From Lachnospiraceae bacterium (GTDB lineage Bacteria; Bacillota; Clostridia; Lachnospirales; Lachnospiraceae), in the NCBI GenBank assembly GCA_030523275.1, contig JAUNIX010000011.1:26032-90031 (forward strand): a DNA stretch of 64,000 bases, given 5' to 3'. Position 1 is the stretch's first letter; each line of letters starts with the position of its first letter. The position numbers and the translations under genes were made by a program. Below the pieces are notes generated by a model. The model saw nothing but the letters and a program-made list of their open reading frames with translations, ran no database searches and had not been told where the DNA came from. Shown one piece after another: positions 34,653-42,998 of this stretch.

Positions 34653-35279
34653 ATGAAATTACAATTAGCATTGGATGAAATGAATTTAGTAGACGCACTG
34701 AGATTTACAGATAAAGTGGCAGAGTATATTGATATTATTGAAATCGGGACTCCTTTTGTCATGGATGAAGGAATGAGAGGTGTCCGTGAATTTAAAAGAT
34801 TTTTTCCAGATAAAGAAGTGCTGGCAGATTTAAAAATTATGGATGGTGGATACTTAGAAGCAAGTTATGCGTTTGAAGCAGGTGCATCCTATGCAACCGT
34901 ATGCGGCGCAGCAGATACTTTAACAATCCAAGGAGCAGTTAAAGCGGCCAATGATTATGGTAAAAAAGCAGTTGTCGATATGATTACAATTACAGATCTT
35001 CCAAAACGAGTGGCTGAAATGGAAGCGATCGGTGCACATATTTTAGCAGTACATACAGGCGCAGATGCACAGCAGGTTGGCAGAGAACCAATTGAAGATT
35101 TAAGAGTGATGAAGGGTTGTGCAAAGACAGCACAGATTGCAGTTGCCGGAGGAATCAGTAGTCAGTCCATTGATAAATATGTTGCTTTAAAACCAGAAAT
35201 TGTAATTGTCGGTTCTGCTATTGGACATGCAAAAAATCCTGTGGCAGAAGCAAAAGCAATCAAGGAAGCATTGTTATAG
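34653..35279 (+). CDS. 3-hexulose-6-phosphate synthase family protein
   Basis: A 208-residue member of the OMP-decarboxylase superfamily, beginning KLQLALDEMN. It has the acid/base motif DLKIMDGG (DxKxxD), VDMITITDLPKR, HTGAD and phosphate loops VAGGISS and VGSAIG. The family includes 3-hexulose-6-phosphate synthase (aldol between formaldehyde and ribulose-5-phosphate) and 3-keto-L-gulonate-6-phosphate decarboxylase. Because a phosphohexuloisomerase gene follows 16 bp later, the synthase (or its reverse, formaldehyde-releasing) reaction is preferred. Confidence 0.85.
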   Translation: MKLQLALDEMNLVDALRFTDKVAEYIDIIEIGTPFVMDEGMRGVREFKRFFPDKEVLADLKIMDGGYLEASYAFEAGASYATVCGAADTLTIQGAVKAANDYGKKAVVDMITITDLPKRVAEMEAIGAHILAVHTGADAQQVGREPIEDLRVMKGCAKTAQIAVAGGISSQSIDKYVALKPEIVIVGSAIGHAKNPVAEAKAIKEALL

Positions 35280-35295
35280 TCGGGGAGGTATGGAA

Positions 35296-35853
35296 ATGTC
35301 AGAATGTAAAAATATTTTTGCTATTCTGGGTGAACTGACAGAATATGCAAAGCAAATGGACAACGATGGTTTGGCAGCAGTAGAAAAGTTGATAACTGAG
35401 GCAAAAAGAATTTTTGTAGGTGGAGCAGGACGATCTGGATTTGCAGCAAGAGGATTTTCCAATCGTTTAATGCATTTAGGTTATACGGTTTACTTTGTTG
35501 GTGAACCAACAACACCTTCTATCCAGGAAGGAGATTTGCTGATTATAGGATCTGGTTCTGGTAATACTGCCAGTCTTGTGTCTAATGCAAAAAAAGCAAA
35601 AGAACAGGGAGCAAAAGTGGCTACATTGACTATGTTCCCAGAAAATAAGATTGGTTCTATGGCAGATGCAGCTATTAAAATTCCTGGTGAAACAGAAAAA
35701 GTAAAGGGAAAAGGAACCGGTTCTGTTCAGGCATCGGGTTCCTCCTTTGAAGAAATGAGTTGGATTACATATGATGCAATGGTTATGGATTTAATGAGAA
35801 TAACAAATCAGACAAGTGAAGACCTGTTTGTAAGACATGCAAATATGGAATAA
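35296..35853 (+). CDS. 6-phospho-3-hexuloisomerase
   Basis: A 185-residue SIS-domain isomerase with VGGAGRSGFAARGFSNRLMHLG and GSGSGNTASLV. It converts arabino-3-hexulose-6-phosphate to fructose-6-phosphate. I start it at ATG 35296, 7 nt after GGGGAGG; ATG 35290 is too close to that site. Together with the preceding gene it forms a ribulose-monophosphate module, which could run backwards from fructose-6-phosphate. Last gene of the operon. Confidence 0.88.
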   Translation: MSECKNIFAILGELTEYAKQMDNDGLAAVEKLITEAKRIFVGGAGRSGFAARGFSNRLMHLGYTVYFVGEPTTPSIQEGDLLIIGSGSGNTASLVSNAKKAKEQGAKVATLTMFPENKIGSMADAAIKIPGETEKVKGKGTGSVQASGSSFEEMSWITYDAMVMDLMRITNQTSEDLFVRHANME

Positions 35854-35861
35854 GGAGCATA

Positions 35862-35889
35862 AAAGGAATGGGTTGCCATTCCTTTTTTG
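35862..35889 (+). terminator. Intrinsic terminator of the PTS/DhaKL/HPS operon
   Basis: Stem AAAGGAATGG/CCATTCCTTT with a 4-nt loop, followed by a T-run. Confidence 0.92.
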
Positions 35890-36066
35890 TTTCATAGGAA
35901 ATTACGTTATAATTTCCATGAAACAAAAAACGCTCCGCGAGGATGCGACCAGATGCATAAGGTAATGTGACTGCTTACAGCAGTCTGCATCTGGCGCACA
36001 AAGCGGAGCAAGTCCCTCAGGGACTGAGGGATTATAGGGAGTTCGAGGCGGACTTGTCCGCTTTTG
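35886..36066. repeat. Composite palindromic element, copy C
   Basis: First a near-perfect palindrome (TTTGTTTCATAGGAAATTA with its complement at about 35909-35926), then the core CGCTCCGCGAGGATGCG (35931-35947), shared with the 174-bp repeats. The core leads to stem CCAGATGCA/TGCATCTGG, an outer GCTCCGC/GCGGAGC pairing, hairpin TCCCTCAG/CTGAGGGA and a final GCGGAC-TT-GTCCGC followed by TTTTG that can act as a terminator. No ORF. It fills the gap between two transcription units. Confidence 0.75.
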
Positions 36067-36126
36067 TTCTGTTATAGAAACTTCTGATACCAAAAAAACG
36101 GTTAATATGAGTAAAGGAAAAACATT

Positions 36127-37170
36127 ATGGAGAAAAAAAGTATGCGATTTGGTGTATTGCTTCAAAAAAGGCAAGCAGTTGTAAAAGAGCGCGAATTACC
36201 ATTATTAGGACCACACCAAGTACTGGTACGGCAAAGAGCGTGTAATATATGCACAACAGATTATGGTCAATGGCAGGGCCTGCGGGAACATCAGGGTTAT
36301 CCGATGGCAGGTGGACATGAGTCGGCTGGCATCATTGAAGCGGTGGGAGCTGCTGTAAAGGATTTTGCAGTTGGAGACCATGTAGGATTGGCTTATGATG
36401 GATGTGGGGAGTGTCTTGCTTGCAGGAGTGGTGATTTTAATTTCTGTACTGGTATCAAAGAACGACGCACCAAAGATGGTTATCTTGGCACCTTTGGCTT
36501 TGCAGATTACTGTGTAAGAAATACGCGTGCTATTGTAAAAATGAATCCAGATTTAGATTTTAGCGAAGCCGCATTTGTGGAACCATTGGCTACTGTTGTG
36601 AAGGGAATGGAAAAAATTCGTTTGCAGCCATTAGAAACGGTGTTAGTAATCGGAGGGGGTACAATGGGATTATTAAATGCCTTGGCAGCAAAAGCAATGG
36701 GGGCAAGAGTAATTATAGCGGAAATAATGGAAAATAAACTAGAGACAGCAAAAGAAGCTGGTATCGAAGTGATTGATGCAGGCAACACTGATACAGTCCA
36801 AAAAGTGAAAGAGTTTACAGATGGAATGGGAGCGGATGTAGTAATCGTAGCAGTTGGCTCTTCGAAAGCAAATGAACAGGCGTTACAGGCAGTCAAACAA
36901 TTAGATGGAAGGATTCTTTACTTTGCAGCAGGTTATCCTGTTCCGGAAATAAAGATTGATTCCAATGTCATTCATTATCGAAGACTTGAGTTGATTGGAA
37001 CTTATTTGGCAGAGGCAAGACATTTTCAATTTGCGGCAAAGCTATTAAATATGGGAGCAGTCGATGTTTCTTGTTTGATCGAAGAACGAAAATTTCAGTT
37101 AGATGATATACAGAATGCGTTCGCGTATGCTTCAATACCAGGGAAATATAGGGTAAGTGTTTTGTTATAA
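36127..37170 (+). CDS. Zinc-dependent alcohol/polyol dehydrogenase (MDR family)
   Basis: The 347-residue medium-chain dehydrogenase has the catalytic-zinc motifs CNICTTDY and GGHESAG, the structural-zinc cluster CGECLACRSGDFNFC, and the NAD(P) fold VLVIGGGTMGLLNALAA. It resembles sorbitol and threonine dehydrogenases. It starts a three-gene unit of dehydrogenases/reductases. The substrate is probably a polyol or sugar intermediate of the neighbouring operon. Confidence 0.87.
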   Translation: MEKKSMRFGVLLQKRQAVVKERELPLLGPHQVLVRQRACNICTTDYGQWQGLREHQGYPMAGGHESAGIIEAVGAAVKDFAVGDHVGLAYDGCGECLACRSGDFNFCTGIKERRTKDGYLGTFGFADYCVRNTRAIVKMNPDLDFSEAAFVEPLATVVKGMEKIRLQPLETVLVIGGGTMGLLNALAAKAMGARVIIAEIMENKLETAKEAGIEVIDAGNTDTVQKVKEFTDGMGADVVIVAVGSSKANEQALQAVKQLDGRILYFAAGYPVPEIKIDSNVIHYRRLELIGTYLAEARHFQFAAKLLNMGAVDVSCLIEERKFQLDDIQNAFAYASIPGKYRVSVLL

Positions 37171-37187
37171 AATTGGAGGAAACAGAT

Positions 37188-38396
37188 ATGGATAATTTTA
37201 ACTTTTTAAGTCCGACCAGATTAATTGTCGGCAAAAATGCGGAATTAGAGACAGGAAAATGGATAAAAGAATATGGAGGAACGACAGTACTCGTCCATCA
37301 TGATAGTGGGTTTGTGAAACAAAATGGATTTGTTGATAAAATTATTTCTTTACTTCGTGAGGAAGGGTTAAAAGTAGTTGAACTAGGAGGAGTCGTACCA
37401 AATCCCCATTTATCAAAGGTATATGAGGGGATTGAACTTTGTAAAAAGGAACATGTGGATTTTCTTTTGGCGATTGGTGGAGGTAGTGTGATCGATTCTA
37501 CAAAAGCGATTGCAATGGGACTTCCATATGAGGGTGATGTATGGGATTTCTTTGTGGAAGAAGATGGTATTCCACACGATGTACCTGTAAAAAGTACACC
37601 ATTGGGTGTTATTTTAACGATTGCCGCAACAGGAAGTGAAGCTTCTAATAGTTGTGTGATTACAAAAGCGGATGAAAATTTAAAGCGATTTTGCGACAAT
37701 GATATTAACCGGGCCGTCTTTGCAATTGAAAATCCAGAATTGACAATGACGTTGCCGCCATTTCAGACTGCTTGTGGAATCATTGATATCATGTCACATT
37801 CCATGGAACGTTATTTTACGCCAGAAAAGGGAAATGATATTTTAACAGATTATTTATGTGAGGCAATCTTTCACACTTGTATGGATTGCGGAAGAATTTT
37901 GATGAAAGACCCAACAAATTATGAAGCAAGAGCAAGTATTATGGTGGCATCCACATTATCTCATAATGGATTAACAGGGATGGGAAGGACTGGAGATTGG
38001 GCTTCTCATTTTATCGAACATGAGTTATCTGGCGAGTATTTTCAGGTAACACATGGTGCAGGATTAGCAGTGATTACTCCGGCATGGATGAAATATGTTT
38101 ATAAAGATAATATGACGTTATTCATAAAATGGGCAACAAGAGTTATGGGCGTTACATATGATTACAGTCATCCTGAGAATACAGTATTAGAAGCAATTGA
38201 TCGTCTGGAATTATTTTTCCAGAGTCTTGGTGTACCAACAAAACTAGGAGATATTCCAGGTGTTGAAAATCTATCTGAAGAAGTAATGGAGAAAATGGCA
38301 AAACGTGTGCGAGTAGTACATGAGGATGGAAGCATTGGTTGGGTAAAACGTTTACATACAAAAGACATCGTGGAGATTTTTAAATTAGCAATATAA
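37188..38396 (+). CDS. Iron-dependent alcohol dehydrogenase (group III)
   Basis: A 402-residue enzyme with the NAD site GGGSVIDSTKAIA, and metal ligands in IIDIMSHSMERYF and HFIEHELSGEYFQVTHGAGLA (Asp and three His). The YugJ/BdhA-type start NFNFLSPTRLIVGK points to butanol or aldehyde reductases. Start ATG 37188 follows GGAGG; the upstream frame is short. It could reduce an aldehyde such as formaldehyde, glycolaldehyde or lactaldehyde with NAD(P)H. Confidence 0.9.
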   Translation: MDNFNFLSPTRLIVGKNAELETGKWIKEYGGTTVLVHHDSGFVKQNGFVDKIISLLREEGLKVVELGGVVPNPHLSKVYEGIELCKKEHVDFLLAIGGGSVIDSTKAIAMGLPYEGDVWDFFVEEDGIPHDVPVKSTPLGVILTIAATGSEASNSCVITKADENLKRFCDNDINRAVFAIENPELTMTLPPFQTACGIIDIMSHSMERYFTPEKGNDILTDYLCEAIFHTCMDCGRILMKDPTNYEARASIMVASTLSHNGLTGMGRTGDWASHFIEHELSGEYFQVTHGAGLAVITPAWMKYVYKDNMTLFIKWATRVMGVTYDYSHPENTVLEAIDRLELFFQSLGVPTKLGDIPGVENLSEEVMEKMAKRVRVVHEDGSIGWVKRLHTKDIVEIFKLAI

Positions 38397-38415
38397 AGAT
38401 AAAAGGAGGATGAGC

Positions 38416-39345
38416 ATGGTACCTATGAGAACATTAAAAAATGGAGTAAATATGCCAATGCTCGGCTTTGGAACCTGGACATTACAGGGACAATCCTGTA
38501 CAGAGCTGGTAGCTTATGCTTTGCAACATGGATACTCTGCCATTGATACTGCCCAGGCATATCAAAATGAAGAGGCGGTAGGTGAAGGAATTCGATGTTC
38601 AGGTAGAAATAGAAAAGATATTTTTCTTACGAGTAAGTTAAGAAACCGTTTTCAGGGTTATGATACAACCTTAAAAGCGGTAGAAGCATCTTTGCAGAGA
38701 ACAGGATCTGACTATATTGATCTATTTTTAATTCATTGGCCGGGAGAGAGCGCCTATATACCTACATGGAAAGCTCTGGTACGCCTATATAAGGAAGGGA
38801 TGCTTCGTTCAATTGGTGTCAGCAATTTTTGTCCGGAACATCTCGAAAGATGTGCACAGGAAAGTGGTATCATGCCAATGGTAAACCAAATTGAAATGCA
38901 TCCGTATTTGCAACAATATGATACTGTAGATTATTGTCAAAAAAATGATATTTTTTTAGTATCATGGAGCCCATTATCAGCAGCCGGTGCAAATAGGCAG
39001 GATACCAAGACAAGAGGAATGAGTTGTGCAAATGTAATGGAAGATCCAGTGATCGTTAGCATTGCAAAAATACATGATAAAACGCCGGGTCAGATTGTAT
39101 TGCGATGGCATATACAAAATGGATTTGGCATTATTCCAAAATCATCAAATTATGGTCATATCATTGAAAATACGAAACTTTTCAATTTTAAGTTAACGGC
39201 ATCGGAGATGAAGCAGATTCAGGAATTGACCAAAAAACAAATTCGTATTGGTGATGATCCGAAAACCTATCGTTTTTTGTTGTTAAAAGATTTGCTTGCT
39301 TCTGGTAAGAACATGGAAAAAGATCAATTTGGGAATATTTTATAA
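38416..39345 (+). CDS. Aldo/keto reductase
   Basis: The 309-residue AKR barrel has the Asp and Tyr of IDTAQAYQNEEAVG, Lys in LTSKL and His in FLIHWPG, which together form the catalytic tetrad, and SIGVSNF and IPKSS for cofactor binding. I choose ATG 38416, 6 nt after AAGGAGG; ATG 38410 directly abuts that site. It reduces a carbonyl compound with NADPH. It ends the three-gene reductase unit. Confidence 0.9.
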   Translation: MVPMRTLKNGVNMPMLGFGTWTLQGQSCTELVAYALQHGYSAIDTAQAYQNEEAVGEGIRCSGRNRKDIFLTSKLRNRFQGYDTTLKAVEASLQRTGSDYIDLFLIHWPGESAYIPTWKALVRLYKEGMLRSIGVSNFCPEHLERCAQESGIMPMVNQIEMHPYLQQYDTVDYCQKNDIFLVSWSPLSAAGANRQDTKTRGMSCANVMEDPVIVSIAKIHDKTPGQIVLRWHIQNGFGIIPKSSNYGHIIENTKLFNFKLTASEMKQIQELTKKQIRIGDDPKTYRFLLLKDLLASGKNMEKDQFGNIL

Positions 39346-39362
39346 AACTTGCATGGAAAAAA

Positions 39363-39411
39363 CAGGAAGTATCGTGGAAATGATTTCCAGATGCTTCCTG
39401 CTAGTTTTTTA
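39363..39411 (+). terminator. Intrinsic terminator after the aldo/keto reductase gene
   Basis: Arms AGGAAGTATC and GATGCTTCCT around the inner stem TGGAAA/TTTCCA, followed by TTTTTT at about 39405-39410. Confidence 0.85.
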
Positions 39412-39430
39412 CCAATGTGATATTTAAAAG

Positions 39431-40786
39431 TTAAAGTTGATTTGCAATTTCTTTTAACTTCATACCATTCGATCCTTTTAATAATACGGCATCGTTTGGC
39501 TGCAAAAATTGTTTTAACGCAGTTGTTAATTCGTCATTGTTATCAAATTTTCTGATTTCTATAGAAGAATTATGTTCTTCTACTCCCTCAATTGTATAGT
39601 CAATCATTTCGCCGACAGCAAATAAATGAGTGATAGAGGTGGAGGCAAGATAAATGCCAACTTCTTTATGATAGTTTGGAGAATTATCTCCAAGTTCCAA
39701 CATATCAGCGAGAACAGCGACTTTGTTATGTTTGTCTTTCATCGTATCTAAGATGCTTAAACTTGCTTTCATAGAGTCAGGGCTTGCATTGTAAGTATCA
39801 TCAATGACTGTGTAACCATTGCTTTCCCTAATATCCTGTCTTTGTCCTTTAAACGCTTGTAATTGTTTACTGGCAACTTCGATCGGAACGCCAAATCTGA
39901 CACCGACACCGATAGCCGCGAGCGCATTTAAAACATTATGTTTTCCCAGGGTATTGAGCGTGATTGGATATTGGTGACCGTCGATATGACAGATAAAGTT
40001 TGTCTGTCCATTTTTTTCTTGAATATCGGTTGCTCGAATATCACAGTTTTCTCCTAACCCATAGAAGGTGTATGGATAATGAACAATTTCTGGTGCATAT
40101 TTTGATAGCATATCATTGTCACCGTTAATAAATAACATACCACCGTCTTTTAATCCATTTTGAATATCCAGTTTTTCTGCGCAAATATTTTCTCGTGTTT
40201 TTAGCTGTTCGATATGAGCAACACCAACATTCGTGACAACAGCGATATTTGGCTGTGCGATATTAGTCAAAATATTAATCTGTCCACGTTCACTCATACC
40301 AAGTTCTAAAACTGCAATTTCATCATTGAAGTCCATTTTATCGATGGTTAGTGGAACACCAATCTGGCTGTTTTGGTTTCCTGATGTTTCAAAAGCTTTT
40401 AGTTTGCCCTTTAAAACACACGTAATCATTTCACGAGTGGTTGTCTTGCCAACACTTCCGGTAACAGCTACAATTGGCAGATCCATTTTATTGCGGTAAT
40501 AGATTGCCAGATCTTGCATTGCCTTAATCGTATCTTTTACAGCAATGACAGGCTGTTCGTGTTCATAGGAGTCATGTTCTTGGGTGAAGCTGGCTGCTCC
40601 GGCATCGAGTGTTCCTGCCATGAATTTATGTGCATCGACTCTTTCACCAATGATCGGCACGAACAAGGAGGTATCATCTGCCTGTCTGGAGTCGATACAA
40701 AAATGTGTGATCTTTTTATTCTCATCACCGCATAAGAGTTTTCCTCCGGTAGCGGTTAAAATGTCTTTGATTGTTATATTTTCCAT
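39431..40786 (-). CDS. murF: UDP-MurNAc-tripeptide-D-alanyl-D-alanine ligase
   Basis: MurF adds D-Ala-D-Ala to the UDP-MurNAc tripeptide, finishing the cytoplasmic stem peptide. The 451 residues have the N-terminal substrate domain (CIDSRQADDTSLFVPI), the ATP loop VTGSVGKTTT, the central ligase region and a C-terminal domain with VIDDTYNASPDSM and LKGSNGM. It follows murE on the same strand at a 584-bp distance filled by two structured elements. Confidence 0.96.
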   Translation of the reverse strand: MENITIKDILTATGGKLLCGDENKKITHFCIDSRQADDTSLFVPIIGERVDAHKFMAGTLDAGAASFTQEHDSYEHEQPVIAVKDTIKAMQDLAIYYRNKMDLPIVAVTGSVGKTTTREMITCVLKGKLKAFETSGNQNSQIGVPLTIDKMDFNDEIAVLELGMSERGQINILTNIAQPNIAVVTNVGVAHIEQLKTRENICAEKLDIQNGLKDGGMLFINGDNDMLSKYAPEIVHYPYTFYGLGENCDIRATDIQEKNGQTNFICHIDGHQYPITLNTLGKHNVLNALAAIGVGVRFGVPIEVASKQLQAFKGQRQDIRESNGYTVIDDTYNASPDSMKASLSILDTMKDKHNKVAVLADMLELGDNSPNYHKEVGIYLASTSITHLFAVGEMIDYTIEGVEEHNSSIEIRKFDNNDELTTALKQFLQPNDAVLLKGSNGMKLKEIANQL

Positions 40787-40814
40787 AGTTTGATCCTTTT
40801 TAAATAGAAAATTC

Positions 40815-40988
40815 TATATCAGATGTGAGATGACTCCCACCTCTATAGGTGGTGAGTAACAAATTTTTATTAGTGGGAGTTCAATCTCCCGTCTGATATA
40901 CGCTCCGCGAGGATGCGCAGGGATTCGGATATGTATTATGTCAGTGAAAACTGACCCGAATCCCGCGCCAAGACTCGCGAGTCTTGAA
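40815..40988. repeat. 174-bp structured repeat, copy B
   Basis: Same length as copy A (12907-13080), differing at about ten positions. In the TATATCAGATG arm the partner reads GTCTGATATA, so one A-T/C-G pairing becomes a G-U pair. In the GGGATTCGG arm the partner is CCGAATCCC, a perfect pairing that is broken in copy A. It lies just upstream of murF, in opposite orientation to the mur genes. Region 40989-41170, up to the hairpin element, shows no gene. Confidence 0.88.
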
Positions 40989-41170
40989 TTTCTTTTCCAG
41001 CTAAGTTCCAGAACCTAAGATTCTTCTAAAGCTGTCAAAGAAAATGTAGAATTTTCAGATGTAGGTTGATAATTTCAGGTTGTTGTGTTTACGTTAATTG
41101 ACACGACAAAATAATTAGATGTTATAAAGTATGAAACAAACATGTGATTTAAAATACTATATTTTTATCG

Positions 41171-41349
41171 AATAAGCCATGTATAAGCATGTTGGAGGAT
41201 TGGTGCAGTTTTCAATGAAGCTCTGAGAATGTCATTTCTTTTTTTGTTGTTTGAACGTTAGTGAGTTTCAAAAAAAGAAATGGAATGTAACATCCGCAAG
41301 AGCAAATGTGGAAAACTTCCCAATCCTACAAGGCTTAGAGTGGCTTATT
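41171..41349. repeat. 179-bp long imperfect hairpin element
   Basis: The whole segment pairs end to end. Terminal inverted repeats AATAAGCCA (41171-41179) and TGGCTTATT (41341-41349) lead to AGGATTGG/CCAATCCT, AGTTTTC/GAAAACTT and CATTTCTTTTTTTG/CAAAAAAAGAAATG pairings around a short loop near 41255. No ORF. The layout fits a MITE-like element or a structured RNA downstream of murE. Confidence 0.75.
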
Positions 41350-41370
41350 GTGGATAAAAAATATAGAAAT

Positions 41371-42840
41371 TTAAATCATTCCCTTCTGTTTTGCATATTC
41401 CTCAATGATTTCTCTTTCGCTATAGTGTGATTTTACGCCTTTGACATCAATGTATTCCTCATGTCCTTTTCCGAGTAGGGCAATGATGTCTCCTTTTTGT
41501 GCATGGTCAATCGCATAGTGGATGGCATCGGTACGGTCATCGATTTCTACGAATTTGCCGTCTGTTTTGGCAAGACCAATCTTAATATCAGCAAGGATGT
41601 CTTTAATATCCTCGAAACGGTTGTTGTCAGCCGTAATAATCGATAAATCGGCCATGTTTCCAGAGGTTTCACCCATCTCATAGCGACGTAATCTGGAGCG
41701 GTTTCCCCCACATCCAAATAAAGACACAAGTCGGGTTGGATTATATTCTCTAAGAGTCTCTAAAATGCTTTCCATACTCATGGCATTGTGTGCATAATCA
41801 ATTAAGATCGTAAAGTCTTTGGAAATTGGTACGATTTCGACACGGCCTTTGACTTTGATTACTTTCAAAGCTTCTTGCATGTCATTTACCGGAATACCCA
41901 AAGCGTTACTGATCGAAAGTGCGACTAAAGCATTGTATACACTGAATTTACCAGGAATATTGACAACCATTGGTGCTTTGATATCGCCATCTAGATCAAA
42001 TTTAATACCAAGGTGACCATTTTCATTTAATAAATGATCATTGGATGCACGTAAATCAGCATCCTTTGCAAAACCAAATGTTTTTACTTCGCAGGTATGT
42101 CCTTTTAAGATGTCATTTAAATGGGAATCATCAGCATTGAAGAATCCAATCTTACATCTCTGGAATAATAAACTTTTATAATAAATATATTCGTCTAAAT
42201 CTTTGTGTTCATTTGGACCAATATGGTCTGGAGACAGGTTCGTAAATACACCATAATCAAAATCAAATCCGTCTACGCGGTTCATCATCAGACCCTGAGA
42301 AGAAACTTCCATTACCATATATTCACAGCCTGCTTTGACCATTTCGCTCATTAAATATTGAACCTCGTAGGATTCCGGTGTGGTATTGTCTGTATGGTAT
42401 TGTTTTCCATCTACGACGGCTCCGATGGTTCCGATCACACCTACCTTTTTACCAGCATGTTTCAAAATGGCTTCTACCATATAAGTTGTAGTTGTTTTGC
42501 CTTTTGTACCGGTAAGACCGATTGTAGTCAATTTTTTTGCCGGATAATCAAAATATGCAGCAGCCATAAATGCCAAAGCCTGTCTTGCAGATTCTACTCT
42601 TACGACGGTAACATCGCCTTCTACGTCAACATCTCTTTCAATGATAATGGCAGAAGCACCTTTAGCAATTGCATCGGGAATGAATTTATGCGCATCAACG
42701 GTTGTTCCGCTGATACACAAAAAAGCAGAATCTTTTTCTACTTTTCTTGAATCATAAATGATGTCAGAAATTGTTGTATCTAAACTTCCTTGTACAAGGG
42801 AAAATGGAATTTCCTGTAATAAATCTTTTAATTTTTTCAT
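41371..42840 (-). CDS. murE: UDP-MurNAc-tripeptide synthetase
   Basis: MurE adds the third residue to UDP-MurNAc-dipeptide. The 489 residues have the ATP loop TGTKGKTTTTYM, the DNA-like segment NLSPDHIGPNEHKDLDEY, the C-terminal specificity loop TADNNRFEDIKDIL and GKGHEEY. The canonical meso-diaminopimelate motif is DNPR; here it reads DNNR. The Arg that contacts the diaminopimelate carboxylate is kept. Start at 42840, behind GAGGTG; the open frame begins 15 bp earlier. Confidence 0.95.
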   Translation of the reverse strand: MKKLKDLLQEIPFSLVQGSLDTTISDIIYDSRKVEKDSAFLCISGTTVDAHKFIPDAIAKGASAIIIERDVDVEGDVTVVRVESARQALAFMAAAYFDYPAKKLTTIGLTGTKGKTTTTYMVEAILKHAGKKVGVIGTIGAVVDGKQYHTDNTTPESYEVQYLMSEMVKAGCEYMVMEVSSQGLMMNRVDGFDFDYGVFTNLSPDHIGPNEHKDLDEYIYYKSLLFQRCKIGFFNADDSHLNDILKGHTCEVKTFGFAKDADLRASNDHLLNENGHLGIKFDLDGDIKAPMVVNIPGKFSVYNALVALSISNALGIPVNDMQEALKVIKVKGRVEIVPISKDFTILIDYAHNAMSMESILETLREYNPTRLVSLFGCGGNRSRLRRYEMGETSGNMADLSIITADNNRFEDIKDILADIKIGLAKTDGKFVEIDDRTDAIHYAIDHAQKGDIIALLGKGHEEYIDVKGVKSHYSEREIIEEYAKQKGMI

Positions 42841-42880
42841 GATCAAACACCTCACTTTTGAATCTTTTACTACAAATTAA

Positions 42881-42909
42881 ATGATACTCTAGCACTGTTT
42901 GATTGTCAA
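42881..42909 (-). promoter_or_regulatory. Promoter of murE
   Basis: Minus strand TTGACA (42909-42904), 17-bp spacer, TATCAT (42886-42881). Confidence 0.72.
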
Positions 42910-42998
42910 ACGATAATGGATGGCAATAAAATAGATTCTATGATAAAATATAAGAGCATATAAACGTTTGCGGATTAAATAATGGAAGGAAAATAAAC

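Noticed and set aside
40989..41170. Small gene or RNA between the two elements upstream of murF
   Set aside because: No ORF with a ribosome site and no convincing hairpin; only a weak GTTGTGTT-like inverted repeat around 41090-41110.
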